A stretch of 64,000 nucleotides of DNA from Bacteroidota bacterium (GTDB taxonomy: Bacteria; Bacteroidota; Bacteroidia; 2-12-FULL-35-15): assembly GCA_947504725.1 (NCBI GenBank), contig CANNHN010000001.1, positions 62,001-126,000 on the forward strand. Reading direction: 5' to 3'. The stretch's first letter is position 1. Each line of letters starts with the position of its first letter. Made by a program: the position numbers and the translations under genes. The notes under the pieces are model-generated. The model was not told where the DNA came from, ran no database searches, and saw only the letters and a list, made by a program, of their open reading frames with translations. Positions 1 to 8,597 of this stretch are shown in pieces.

Positions 1-2
1 CA

Positions 3-338
3 TTAGGATTAGAAGTTCTTTTGGAAGTTCGTGATAAGAATGAATTGAATTCAATAAATGAATTTGTTGATGCTGTTGGTGTAAATAATAGGAATCTTAA
101 AGACTTTAGCGTTAATGTTTCTCAATCTTTCGAATTAGCGAATTTAATTCCTTCTGACTTCATTAAAATTTCTGAAAGCGGAATAGATTCAGCAAATACT
201 ATTATCGAATTGAGTGAAGCTGGATTTAAAGGCTTTTTGATTGGCGAATCGTTTATGAAACATAGTCGCCCAGAGCGCGTATGTTCTGATTTTATAAAAG
301 AAGTAAATGCATTAAAAAATAATTTAATAACTATATAA
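3..338 (+). CDS. trpC: Indole-3-glycerol phosphate synthase, C-terminal part
   Basis: This is the 3' end of a gene that begins before the window; about 111 of the usual 255-270 residues are present. TrpC closes the indole ring, converting CdRP to indole-3-glycerol phosphate. The opening residues (LGLEVLLEVRDKNEL) match the mid-barrel strand of the family. FIKISESGID and GFKGFLIGESFM match the last barrel strands that bind phosphate. The frame is open from base 3. The next gene starts one base after the stop, and trpF, trpB and trpA follow on the same strand, which confirms the assignment. Confidence 0.93.
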   Translation, partial: LGLEVLLEVRDKNELNSINEFVDAVGVNNRNLKDFSVNVSQSFELANLIPSDFIKISESGIDSANTIIELSEAGFKGFLIGESFMKHSRPERVCSDFIKEVNALKNNLITI

Positions 339-339
339 T

Positions 340-828
340 ATGAACTTGGATTTTATCAAAGCAACAAAGTCTGATGTAGCATTGATTGCTCAGTTAGCAG
401 ATAGTATTTGGAGAAAACACTATATAACCATTATCACTATGGAACAGATTGATTACATGTTGAATTTAATGTATTCAGCGGATAGTCTAACAAAGCAAAT
501 GGATGAAGGACATGAATTTACTTTGGTCTATAGTAATAAAAAACCTATTGGATATATTTCATTAAACTCAATAGATGGAAAAAATTATTTTCTTCATAAA
601 TTTTATATTGAAGTAGAAGACCAAGGGAAAGGAATAGGTTCGGAATTGTTTACACACGTTTTGGATCAAATGCCAGATGCCGAATCGATTGAGCTTTTTG
701 TTAATAGAGAAAATTTTAAAACGATTAATTTTTATTTTAAACACGATTTCGTAATTAAAAAAACAATAAATCAAGATATTGGTAATGGATTTTTTATGAA
801 TGATTTTGTAATGATTAAAATGCTTTAA
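340..828 (+). CDS. GNAT-family N-acetyltransferase inside the trp operon
   Basis: This is a 162-residue Gcn5-related acetyltransferase. The acetyl-CoA binding motif A is visible as QGKGIG at residues 95-100, after the strand FLHKFYIEV. The C-terminal segment FVNRENFKTINFYFKHDF is the usual motif B region. The gene sits between trpC and trpF with gaps of 1 and 2 bases, so it is very probably co-transcribed with them. GNAT proteins acetylate amines on small molecules or proteins. The substrate cannot be read from sequence, and a role linked to tryptophan synthesis is only an inference from position. Confidence 0.85.
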   Translation: MNLDFIKATKSDVALIAQLADSIWRKHYITIITMEQIDYMLNLMYSADSLTKQMDEGHEFTLVYSNKKPIGYISLNSIDGKNYFLHKFYIEVEDQGKGIGSELFTHVLDQMPDAESIELFVNRENFKTINFYFKHDFVIKKTINQDIGNGFFMNDFVMIKML

Positions 829-830
829 AA

Positions 831-1469
831 ATGTTGTTAAAGATATGTGGGCTAAAAGATTCTGAAAATATAAAACAAGTGGCATTGTTAAAGCCCGATT
901 TTATGGGTTTTATTTTCTATGCTGAGTCTAAACGTTTTGTTGGAGAAGATTTTGTTATGCCTGAGATTTCGTCTGAAATTAAAAAAGTAGGAGTCTTTGT
1001 TAATGCCACAGCAAGTTATATTTCAGAAAAGAGCGACCAATATGATTTGGATTATATTCAGATACATGGCGATGAAGATTCAGTTTTTTGCTCCGACCTC
1101 TGCATTTCTCTTTGCACGAGAATAGGAAAAAAGGAAATTAAATTAATAAAAGCATTTGGAATAGATGAGCATTTTGATTTTGATATTTTAGATGAATATT
1201 CCTATTCGTGTGATTATTTTTTATTTGATACAAAAGCAAAAGAATACGGTGGAAGTGGAAGGCAATTTGATTGGACCTTGTTGGAAAACTATAGTGGAAC
1301 AACTCCGTTTTTTTTGAGTGGTGGCTTGGGTTTGAAGGACATAAAAAAAGTTCAAAGTTCAAAGTTTAAAGTTCAAGCTATTGATGTGAATAGTATGTTT
1401 GAAATCGAACCTGGGATAAAAGATATTAATAAATTAAAAAAAATAAATCTTAGCATGCTTAGTGCCTAA
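831..1469 (+). CDS. trpF: Phosphoribosylanthranilate isomerase
   Basis: TrpF performs the Amadori rearrangement of phosphoribosylanthranilate to CdRP, the step before TrpC. The protein has 212 residues, a normal length. It starts with the family signature KICGLKD, in which Cys6 is the expected general base. [12 protein letters not shown] places the general acid at Asp133. FLSGGL is the late phosphate-binding strand. An unusual segment, [10 protein letters not shown] (residues 173-182), follows this strand. It is encoded by four tandem heptamers and looks like an inserted repeat. The gene lies 2 bases after the GNAT gene and 11 bases before trpB. Confidence 0.95.
   Translation: MLLKICGLKDSENIKQVALLKPDFMGFIFYAESKRFVGEDFVMPEISSEIKKVGVFVNATASYISEKSDQYDLDYIQIHGDEDSVFCSDLCISLCTRIGKKEIKLIKAFGIDEHFDFDILDEYSYSCDYFLFDTKAKEYGGSGRQFDWTLLENYSGTTPFFLSGGLGLKDIKKVQSSKFKVQAIDVNSMFEIEPGIKDINKLKKINLSMLSA
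1347..1374 (+). repeat. Four tandem AAAGTTC heptamers inside trpF
   Basis: Four head-to-tail 7-mers (AAAGTTC, AAAGTTC, AAAGTTT, AAAGTTC) lie in frame in trpF and encode the [10 protein letters not shown] stretch. AAAGTTC runs of this kind are, from general knowledge, common as intergenic or gene-end repeats in Bacteroidota. Here the array falls in the loop after the GG phosphate-binding strand and keeps the frame, since it totals 28 bases within a longer in-frame segment. Confidence 0.8.
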
Positions 1470-1480
1470 GTGGTAAAAAA

Positions 1481-2656
1481 ATGAATTATCAAGTTAACGA
1501 AAAAGGCTATTATGGAAATTTTGGTGGAGCATTCATCCCTGAAATGTTATTCCCAAATGTAGAAGAACTTCGTGAGAAGTATTTGTCAATCATTCAAGAA
1601 AAAGATTTTCAATTGGAATTGAATGAGTTGCTTAGAGATTATGTAGGACGACCATCTCCTCTTTATTATGCAAAGAGACTGTCTGAACGATACAATACGA
1701 ATATCTATTTGAAACGTGAAGATTTAAATCATACTGGAGCGCATAAAATCAACAATACGCTCGGTCAGATATTATTAGCAAAGCGATTAGGTAGAACAAG
1801 AATAATTGCGGAGACGGGTGCTGGACAACATGGCGTTGCGACAGCTACCGTTTGCGCGTTGATGGGTTTAAAGTGTATTGTCTATATGGGGGAAGTGGAT
1901 ATCAAACGTCAGGCGCCCAATGTAGCACGCATGAAACTATTGGGTGCAGAAGTGATTCCAGCAACAAGCGGAAGCAAAACATTGAAAGATGCAACCAATG
2001 AGGCCATTCGTGATTGGATTAATAATCCTGTAGATACATATTATATTATAGGTTCTGTTGTAGGACCACATCCTTATCCAGATATGGTTGCACGTTTTCA
2101 AAGTGTAATAAGTGAAGAAATAAAAAAACAGCTACTTGAAAAAACTGGAAATGAAAATCCTGATTATGTGATTGCTTGTGTTGGTGGTGGAAGTAATGCA
2201 GCTGGTGCATTTTATCATTTTCTAGAAAATGAAAAGGTGAAATTAATTGCTGTTGAAGCAGCAGGAAAAGGAATTGACTCAGGTCATTCTGCCGCAACGA
2301 GTGTTTTAGGGAAGCCTGGAATTATACATGGCAGTAAAACATTGTTGATGCAAACCAGTGATGGCCAAATTATTGAACCGTATAGTATTTCTGCAGGATT
2401 AGATTATCCCGGTGTAGGGCCAATTCATGCGCATTTATTTGAAACGGGCAGAGCAGAGTTCGTATCTGCAACTGATGAAGAAGCATTGAAAGCTGTATTT
2501 CTATTGTGTGAATTGGAAGGAATAATTCCTGCTTTAGAAAGTGCACACGCATTGGCGTATCTTGAAAAACTAAAAGCGAAAGAAAATGAAGTAGTAGTCA
2601 TTAACTTGTCAGGAAGAGGAGATAAGGATTTAGCAACTTACATTGAAAAACTTTAA
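1481..2656 (+). CDS. trpB: Tryptophan synthase beta chain
   Basis: TrpB joins indole with serine to form tryptophan in a PLP-dependent reaction, as part of the alpha2-beta2 complex with TrpA. It has 391 residues, typical for TrpB1. The PLP lysine is Lys89 in HTGAHKIN. The glycine-rich phosphate loop CVGGGSNA is present, as is [13 protein letters not shown]. The C-terminal [12 protein letters not shown] is the conserved PLP-ring site with its serine. It follows trpF and precedes trpA by 4 bases, the classic order. There is no sign of degeneration. Confidence 0.98.
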   Translation: MNYQVNEKGYYGNFGGAFIPEMLFPNVEELREKYLSIIQEKDFQLELNELLRDYVGRPSPLYYAKRLSERYNTNIYLKREDLNHTGAHKINNTLGQILLAKRLGRTRIIAETGAGQHGVATATVCALMGLKCIVYMGEVDIKRQAPNVARMKLLGAEVIPATSGSKTLKDATNEAIRDWINNPVDTYYIIGSVVGPHPYPDMVARFQSVISEEIKKQLLEKTGNENPDYVIACVGGGSNAAGAFYHFLENEKVKLIAVEAAGKGIDSGHSAATSVLGKPGIIHGSKTLLMQTSDGQIIEPYSISAGLDYPGVGPIHAHLFETGRAEFVSATDEEALKAVFLLCELEGIIPALESAHALAYLEKLKAKENEVVVINLSGRGDKDLATYIEKL

Positions 2657-2660
2657 CATA

Positions 2661-3452
2661 ATGAGTAAGATTAATACATTATTTCAAGATAAAAAGCAGA
2701 ATATACTTTCTGTGTATTTTACTGCTGGTTTTCCAAATTTAAATGATACCACTACGATCATTAATGAATTAGAAAAGAGTGGAGTTGATTTGATAGAAAT
2801 TGGAATGCCTTTTTCTGATCCATTAGCCGATGGGCCTACTATTCAACGAAGTAGCGAAATTGCTTTGGAAAATGGGATGACTATTAAATTATTGTTTGAG
2901 CAATTGAAAATTGTTAATTCTACTATTCCACTTGTTTTGATGGGTTATTTGAATCCTATTTTACAATATGGTGTTGAGAAATTTTGTAAAGACGCCTCAG
3001 CACTTCGGATTTCAGGTGTGATTATTCCTGATTTGCCTTTTCAAGAATATCTAGATGAATACAAAACCATTTTTGAAAAATATAATCTTAAAAATATTTT
3101 TTTAATTACTCCACAAACTTCAGAAGCTCGAATTCGGTTGATTGATGAATATACTGATGGTTTTATTTATATGGTCTCATCTGCAAGTACAACGGGAGCC
3201 AAGAATGAAATTGGGTCAGAGCAAGAACAATATTTCAAGAGAATAAAAGAAATGAATTTAAAGAATCCAACCGTGATTGGTTTTGGAATTCACAATCAAC
3301 AAACATTTTCAAAAGCCTGTGAATTTGCTAATGGTGCAATTATCGGAAGTGCATTCATCAAAGCAATTGAGACTGGTGAGGATTTGGAGAAGGATATTGG
3401 TGTATTCGTAAACACTATTTTAAAAGAGCAATTAGCACACAGAAATTCGTAA
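2661..3452 (+). CDS. trpA: Tryptophan synthase alpha chain
   Basis: TrpA cleaves indole-3-glycerol phosphate to indole and glyceraldehyde 3-phosphate, passing indole to TrpB. I chose the ATG at 2661 (263 residues); an upstream in-frame TTG lies within trpB. The catalytic residues are Glu46 in LIEIGMPFSD and Asp57 in PLADGPT. Phosphate-binding strands VIGFGI and AIIGSAF are near the end. The C-terminus (AHRNS) and the bases after the stop resemble a dispersed AATTCGT/AATCCGT repeat, so the last few residues may derive from repeat sequence. Confidence 0.97.
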   Translation: MSKINTLFQDKKQNILSVYFTAGFPNLNDTTTIINELEKSGVDLIEIGMPFSDPLADGPTIQRSSEIALENGMTIKLLFEQLKIVNSTIPLVLMGYLNPILQYGVEKFCKDASALRISGVIIPDLPFQEYLDEYKTIFEKYNLKNIFLITPQTSEARIRLIDEYTDGFIYMVSSASTTGAKNEIGSEQEQYFKRIKEMNLKNPTVIGFGIHNQQTFSKACEFANGAIIGSAFIKAIETGEDLEKDIGVFVNTILKEQLAHRNS

Positions 3453-3479
3453 AATCCGTCTTAATTCGTTATCCATATT

Positions 3480-4487
3480 ATGATTATTCAACTAGAGCAA
3501 AACATTTCACCAACAGTAAAAGAAAAAATCCTTTCTTCCATAAATACTATAGGTTACAAAACAACCGAAGTGAAAACCCAAAAAGGAATTTACTTAGTAT
3601 GTATTGGTAAAAACGAATTTGATATTCGTTTAATCGGCAGTTTAAATGGCGTTCAGGATGTTCACCGTGTTTCTGATAGCTATAAACTCGTTTCTCGTAA
3701 ATGGAAAGTAAATGCTACTGAAATTGATTTAGGTGATGGTGTTTTAATAGGTGAAAACAATTTTTCAATTATGGCTGGCCCATGTAGTATTGAAAGTGAA
3801 GAGCAAGTTGAAAAAGTTGTTAAACATTTAGTTGAAAACAATATTAAAGTAATGCGTGGTGGCGTATTTAAGCCTCGTAGTTCTCCATACGCTTTTCGTG
3901 GAATGGGAATAGATGGATTAAAAATGTTTAATCGTATTTGTCGTGCAAATGGAATAAAAATCATTACAGAAGTGATGCAAGTTTCACAAATTGCTGAAAT
4001 GATAGATTACGTAGATGTGTTTCAAGTAGGAGCAAGAAATTCGCAAAACTTTAATTTGTTAGATGAATTAGGTCGAGTAGACAAACCTGTTTTGATTAAG
4101 CGTGGGATGAGTGGAACAATTGATGAGCTATTGCAATCTGCAGAATATATTTTTTCAAATGGTAATGAAAAGCTTATGCTGTGTGAGAGAGGTATTCGTT
4201 CTTACGAAACTGCATACCGAAACACATTTGATATAAATGCCATTCCAATCTTAAAGGAAAAAACGCATTTGCCTGTAATTGCTGATCCTTCACATGGAAT
4301 TGGTATTCGAGAACATGTTCCAATGATTGCTTTAGCTGCTATGATGGCTGGTGCAGATGGTGTAATTTACGAAGTGCATGAAAAACCTGAGGAAGCTGCT
4401 AGTGATGGAGCTCAGACCTTAAATTTTGATGAATCGAAACAGCTAGTTGGTCGATTGAATGCTAATTATAGTCTGAATTTAGTTTAA
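3480..4487 (+). CDS. aroF: 3-deoxy-7-phosphoheptulonate (DAHP) synthase, type I-beta
   Basis: This enzyme condenses phosphoenolpyruvate with erythrose 4-phosphate, the first step of the shikimate pathway. It has 335 residues. An N-terminal ferredoxin/ACT-like domain (about residues 1-75, ending near VQDVHRVSDSYKL) precedes the barrel. The barrel carries IMAGPCSIES (residues 97-106) and KPRSSPYAF (131-139), and has late metal and substrate sites in IADPSHGIG and IYEVHEKPE. The N-terminal domain is the arrangement that gives feedback control by aromatic amino acids in Thermotoga-type enzymes. It sits 27 bases after trpA and probably forms part of one aromatic amino acid operon. Confidence 0.95.
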   Translation: MIIQLEQNISPTVKEKILSSINTIGYKTTEVKTQKGIYLVCIGKNEFDIRLIGSLNGVQDVHRVSDSYKLVSRKWKVNATEIDLGDGVLIGENNFSIMAGPCSIESEEQVEKVVKHLVENNIKVMRGGVFKPRSSPYAFRGMGIDGLKMFNRICRANGIKIITEVMQVSQIAEMIDYVDVFQVGARNSQNFNLLDELGRVDKPVLIKRGMSGTIDELLQSAEYIFSNGNEKLMLCERGIRSYETAYRNTFDINAIPILKEKTHLPVIADPSHGIGIREHVPMIALAAMMAGADGVIYEVHEKPEEAASDGAQTLNFDESKQLVGRLNANYSLNLV

Positions 4488-4531
4488 TTAAAGTGTTTTA
4501 GTGCGTATATTGTACTATAAAATTAATAAAT

Positions 4532-7500
4532 ATGCTACGTAAATCAATTGCCCTTTTGTCTTTTAGTTTTTGCTTCTCTTTAGTTTCCATTTCGCAAGAT
4601 TGGGTTAATAAATTGCAAGATCCAACTGTTAATTTTTATGATGTTCAAAAGTCGTTTAACGATTATTGGAAGAAGGAAGAAAAGAAAGAAAAGTTTAAAA
4701 GCTTTTTTACTTTCCGTAATAAAACCGAAAAAGAGAATGAAGGTTATGTTATGTACAAGCGTTGGGAACAACATATTGAACCTCGTGTTTATCCAAGTGG
4801 TGATAGAAGTTTGTTAAGTAATGGAAGTAAAGAAATTGAAAAATTAATTATTAATCCGACACAGAGAAGTTCTATGATGATCGGTGGAAATTGGTCAGCA
4901 ATGGGTTCGGCTGATGTACCTGCAAATGCAGGAGGAGCTGGTCGATTAAACTGCGTAGCTTTTCATCCAACAAATAATAATATCATCTGGGTAGGTGCTC
5001 CTGCTGGCGGATTATGGAAAACGACAGATGCAGGTTCTACTTGGACAACAAATACTGATCATTTACCAACACTTGGTGTTAACGACATTGCAATTGATAT
5101 AACTGATACAAATATTATGTATATCGGTACGGGCGATCAAGATGCAAGTGATACCTATGGTGTAGGTGTTTTGAAATCAACCGATGGTGGTGTTACTTGG
5201 AATATTACAGGATTAAACTGGACAACCAATCAAGGTAGAAGTGTTGGACGTGTTTTAATTAATCCGAATGATCACAACATGATTTTTGCTGCATCCAGCT
5301 CTGGTGTTTTCAGATCATTGGATGCGGGTGCAAACTGGACAAAAGTATTAGGTAGCGGAAATATTAAAGATTTAGAATTTAAACCAGGTGATCCTTCAGT
5401 TATTTATGCAGCTTCTTCTGCCGGATTTTATAAATCAATAAATACTGGATTATCTTTTTCGATTGTAACGTCATCTTCTTCTGGTTTGCCATTCAGTTCA
5501 TCTGTTAGTAGAGCTGCAATTGCTGTTTCTCCATCTAATCCTGATTATGTATATGTTTTGTATTCTGCCAATCCCTCAAACAACTACAAAGGATTATATC
5601 TTTCAACAAATTCTGGAACAACATTTACATTGCAAAGCAATTCTCCAAATTTATTAGGGTATGATTACGATGGAAGTGATGGAGGTGGACAAGGTTGGTA
5701 TACACTTTCTTTAGCGGTTGCTCCTTTTGATGCGAATGAAGTGATTGTAGGTGGCGTGAATATGTGGAAATCTTATGATGGCGGAGTTAATTGGACCTGT
5801 CTTTCACATTGGTGGGGTGATGGAGGATTTCCCTATGTCCATGCTGATATCCATAACATAGCATACAGCCCCGATGGATTAAGAATTTACTCTGCAAATG
5901 ATGGTGGACTATTTGTTTCTTCAGATATTGGAAATTCTTGGCAAGATAAAAGTGATGGGTTGCGAATTGGTCAGATGTATCGTTTAGGTAATTCTGTAAC
6001 AAATTCTAATCTGGTGCTCCAAGGTTGGCAAGATAATGGTACCAGCCTTCACAATTCGGGAGTATACGAAAGAGTTCTTGGCGGTGATGGGATGGAATGT
6101 TTTATTGATTGGAGCGATCCAAATTTTATGTATGCTGAATATCAAAATGGAGGATTGCAAGGTTCTACTGATGGCGGTGGAAGTTTTGATGACCTTGTAA
6201 ATAATATAGATGAACCGGGAAGATGGATTACTCCTTGGATGCAAGACCCTATCGATCCACAAACAATTTATGCTGGTTTCGAAAATGTTTGGAAATCTAC
6301 GAATAGAGGAAATTTCTGGACTCAAATTTCTACTTTCAATTCGAGTGGATTAATTGTATTAGAAGTGTCAAAATCAAATCCACTTTATATTTATGCATCT
6401 ACATCTTCTACGGTTTATAAAACAACAGATGGAGGAGCAAATTGGACAACGGTTACTTATCCTTTGGTTGGTGGTACTGCCATCACTGCTTTAGAAGTAA
6501 GTACTACCAACCCGAATATTGTTTGGATGACCCGCTCTGGATATGTTGCTGGAACAAAAGTTTTAAAAACAATTGATGGTGGAGCAACCTGGACAAACAT
6601 TTCAGGAACTTTACCGAATATACCTGCAAATTGTGTGGTGAATCAAACAGGCACAAACGATGGAGTATATGTTGGCACCGATTTAGGAGTTTATTATATT
6701 GATAACGATTTAACTTCTTGGATGCCCTTTTCAAATGGATTGCCAAATGTAATAGTGGATGAGTTAGAAATTCATTACGGAACAAATAAATTGCGTGCAG
6801 CTACATACGGAAGAGGTTTGTGGCAATCAACTATTTTTGATCCGTTATCTAATTTGCCTTATGCAAACTTTGTTGGAGATACGCTTAGCGGTTGTCCAGG
6901 TTTCAATGTTCAGTTTTCTGATAGTACATTAAATTCTCCAATAGCATGGAGCTGGACTTTCCCAGGAGGAACACCGGCAACTTCTAATTTGCAAAATCCA
7001 ATAGTCACTTACAATACTCCGGGATTATATCATAATGTAAAGTTGATTGTAACGAATACTTTTGGAACAGATTCAATTACAAAACTTAGTTATGTTGCAG
7101 TTAGTCCTGGAACACAACCCATTGTTACATTAAATAAAAATGATACGATTTGTCTTGGGACATCTATTTTGCTTTTAGCTAGCAATGGAAGCACACATTT
7201 GTGGTATCCAACTTCTCAAACTACTTATAATATTTCGGTAGCTGTAACAAGTTCTCATTGTGTAACAGTTACTGATGTTTTCGGATGTTCTTTATCATCG
7301 GATACAATTGATATTTATGTTGCTCCCTTGCCACCGATTCCAACTATCACACTAAGCAACGATACTTTATTTTCAAGTTTTCCAACAGGAAATCAATGGT
7401 TGAATGGAGGAGTAATTATTCCAGGAGCAACGGATTCATTTTATGTTTTGCCTTGGTTTGGTTTGACAATTACATTGCAACAAATTGATAGTATCACAGG

Positions 7501-7804
7501 TTGTTATTCTACTTCTTCTCCATTTGTAGGAATTGATGAAGAAGGAGAAAATGGAATTTCTTATTCTGTATATCCAAATCCTAGTAATGGAATTGTAAAT
7601 TTGATTTTTCAATCAACCTATACAAGTGACGTAAGTGTTGAACTAACAGACGTTATTGGTAGAGTGGTGTATAATAAAAAATACGATTCGTTTAATGGTC
7701 GACAAGAAAGCATACTAGATGTATCCGCTTTTGAAAAAGGGGTTTACTTGCTTTCTTTAAGAAATAGTAAAGGTGTTGTTGCTAAAAAGTTGGTGGTGAA
7801 TTAA
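4532..7804 (+). CDS. Secreted sortilin/BNR propeller protein with PKD domain and T9SS type A sorting domain
   Basis: This 1090-residue protein has an N-terminal signal peptide ending near VSISQ. A long BNR/VPS10-like propeller region (about residues 115-790) shows many copies of the S-T-DGG-TW motif, such as KSTDGGVTWN, KTTDGGANWT and KTIDGGATWT. A PKD domain follows (SWTFPGGTPATS, about 780-865), then an Ig-like segment. The C-terminal domain begins at VYPNPSNG (about 1010) and contains LTDVIGRVVY and FEKGVYLL, the T9SS type A sorting signal. The product is therefore expected to cross the outer membrane through T9SS. Ligand or enzymatic function is unknown. Its stop abuts the stop of the next gene with no gap. 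Confidence 0.9.
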   Translation: MLRKSIALLSFSFCFSLVSISQDWVNKLQDPTVNFYDVQKSFNDYWKKEEKKEKFKSFFTFRNKTEKENEGYVMYKRWEQHIEPRVYPSGDRSLLSNGSKEIEKLIINPTQRSSMMIGGNWSAMGSADVPANAGGAGRLNCVAFHPTNNNIIWVGAPAGGLWKTTDAGSTWTTNTDHLPTLGVNDIAIDITDTNIMYIGTGDQDASDTYGVGVLKSTDGGVTWNITGLNWTTNQGRSVGRVLINPNDHNMIFAASSSGVFRSLDAGANWTKVLGSGNIKDLEFKPGDPSVIYAASSAGFYKSINTGLSFSIVTSSSSGLPFSSSVSRAAIAVSPSNPDYVYVLYSANPSNNYKGLYLSTNSGTTFTLQSNSPNLLGYDYDGSDGGGQGWYTLSLAVAPFDANEVIVGGVNMWKSYDGGVNWTCLSHWWGDGGFPYVHADIHNIAYSPDGLRIYSANDGGLFVSSDIGNSWQDKSDGLRIGQMYRLGNSVTNSNLVLQGWQDNGTSLHNSGVYERVLGGDGMECFIDWSDPNFMYAEYQNGGLQGSTDGGGSFDDLVNNIDEPGRWITPWMQDPIDPQTIYAGFENVWKSTNRGNFWTQISTFNSSGLIVLEVSKSNPLYIYASTSSTVYKTTDGGANWTTVTYPLVGGTAITALEVSTTNPNIVWMTRSGYVAGTKVLKTIDGGATWTNISGTLPNIPANCVVNQTGTNDGVYVGTDLGVYYIDNDLTSWMPFSNGLPNVIVDELEIHYGTNKLRAATYGRGLWQSTIFDPLSNLPYANFVGDTLSGCPGFNVQFSDSTLNSPIAWSWTFPGGTPATSNLQNPIVTYNTPGLYHNVKLIVTNTFGTDSITKLSYVAVSPGTQPIVTLNKNDTICLGTSILLLASNGSTHLWYPTSQTTYNISVAVTSSHCVTVTDVFGCSLSSDTIDIYVAPLPPIPTITLSNDTLFSSFPTGNQWLNGGVIIPGATDSFYVLPWFGLTITLQQIDSITGCYSTSSPFVGIDEEGENGISYSVYPNPSNGIVNLIFQSTYTSDVSVELTDVIGRVVYNKKYDSFNGRQESILDVSAFEKGVYLLSLRNSKGVVAKKLVVN

Positions 7805-8473
7805 TTATTCAATCACCAATTTTCCTTTCGCAATTGTCGCGTTTTCTTGTATCAACTGATAAAAGTAAACACCATCTGAAAGTTTCTCTCTTTCTAACGT
7901 GAATTCATTTGTTTGTATAGAGCTAATCGTTTTTACAACTCTTCCTATTACATCGGTAATTCTCAACTCAGCATTGGTAATCTTAATTTCAGCATCAATC
8001 TTAAAGGTAGCGTTGGTGTGAAGTGGATTCGGATAAACGATAATATTTTTAGAGTTCTGCATATCAACAATTCCAGTCGCAGTAGTAACTGTAAAAGTAA
8101 TGTTGTCATTGTCGTCAGCAATAAATCCAGGAGTGCATGGTGGTCCACCAATTCCACTCGTTAATGTCATGTTAAATGTGTGCATACCTGCTGGAAGCAT
8201 CCCTAAATTAAAAGTGTCGGTTGTATTGCAAATTGCTGTTAGCATCCCCAAGCAGTGATGTGCATATCCAGTTGTAGAGCTGCCAGAAGTTGAATGATTC
8301 TGATTATCAACAGCACATCCCATTGTTGTAAACATAACATTCGCGTATACTTTTACAATGTCAGTAGTAGTCGGAGCCGGTGGATCAATAACAAATCCTG
8401 TGATGGTTCCTTGTGCGAATGTATTTGCTGAAAAAAGTAATCCGATAATTAAGATGTAAATATTTTTATTCAT
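7805..8473 (-). CDS. Small secreted protein with T9SS type A sorting domain
   Basis: This protein has about 222 residues. I chose the ATG at 8473 because it gives a clean signal peptide (MNKNIYILIIG...FAQ); an upstream in-frame extension to 8503 adds a polar tail. The middle part is Cys- and His-containing (GCAVDNQNHS, YAHHCLGML, PPCTPGFI) and I do not recognise its fold. The C-terminal 80 residues, from VYPNPLHTNATF through ITDVIGRVVK and LSDGVYFYQL, form a T9SS type A sorting domain. It converges with the preceding gene at zero distance. It is probably a surface or secreted protein of unknown function. Confidence 0.8.
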   Translation of the reverse strand: MNKNIYILIIGLLFSANTFAQGTITGFVIDPPAPTTTDIVKVYANVMFTTMGCAVDNQNHSTSGSSTTGYAHHCLGMLTAICNTTDTFNLGMLPAGMHTFNMTLTSGIGGPPCTPGFIADDNDNITFTVTTATGIVDMQNSKNIIVYPNPLHTNATFKIDAEIKITNAELRITDVIGRVVKTISSIQTNEFTLEREKLSDGVYFYQLIQENATIAKGKLVIE

Positions 8474-8500
8474 TTTTTTATTTTTTTGGTTTAAGGTATT

Positions 8501-8523
8501 CATGAATGCTTAAGCATTTCATG
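8501..8523. promoter_or_regulatory. Imperfect 23-bp palindrome upstream of the small T9SS protein
   Basis: The core AATGCTTAAGCATT (8505-8518) is a perfect 14-bp palindrome. The flanking CATGA and TCATG extend it with one unmatched base. It lies about 30-50 bases upstream of the minus-strand start at 8473, where an operator or leader hairpin would be expected. No function is shown. Confidence 0.35.
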
Positions 8524-8597
8524 TTTTTTGTTTTTTTTACTGTTTTATATAAGATGCATCCCTTATGAATTTGGTTGCATTAACTATGCTGAATGGT

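Noticed and set aside
2643-2660. TTG at 2643 as trpA start
   Set aside because: It lies inside trpB and adds residues not typical of TrpA; the ATG at 2661 gives the family-like N-terminus.
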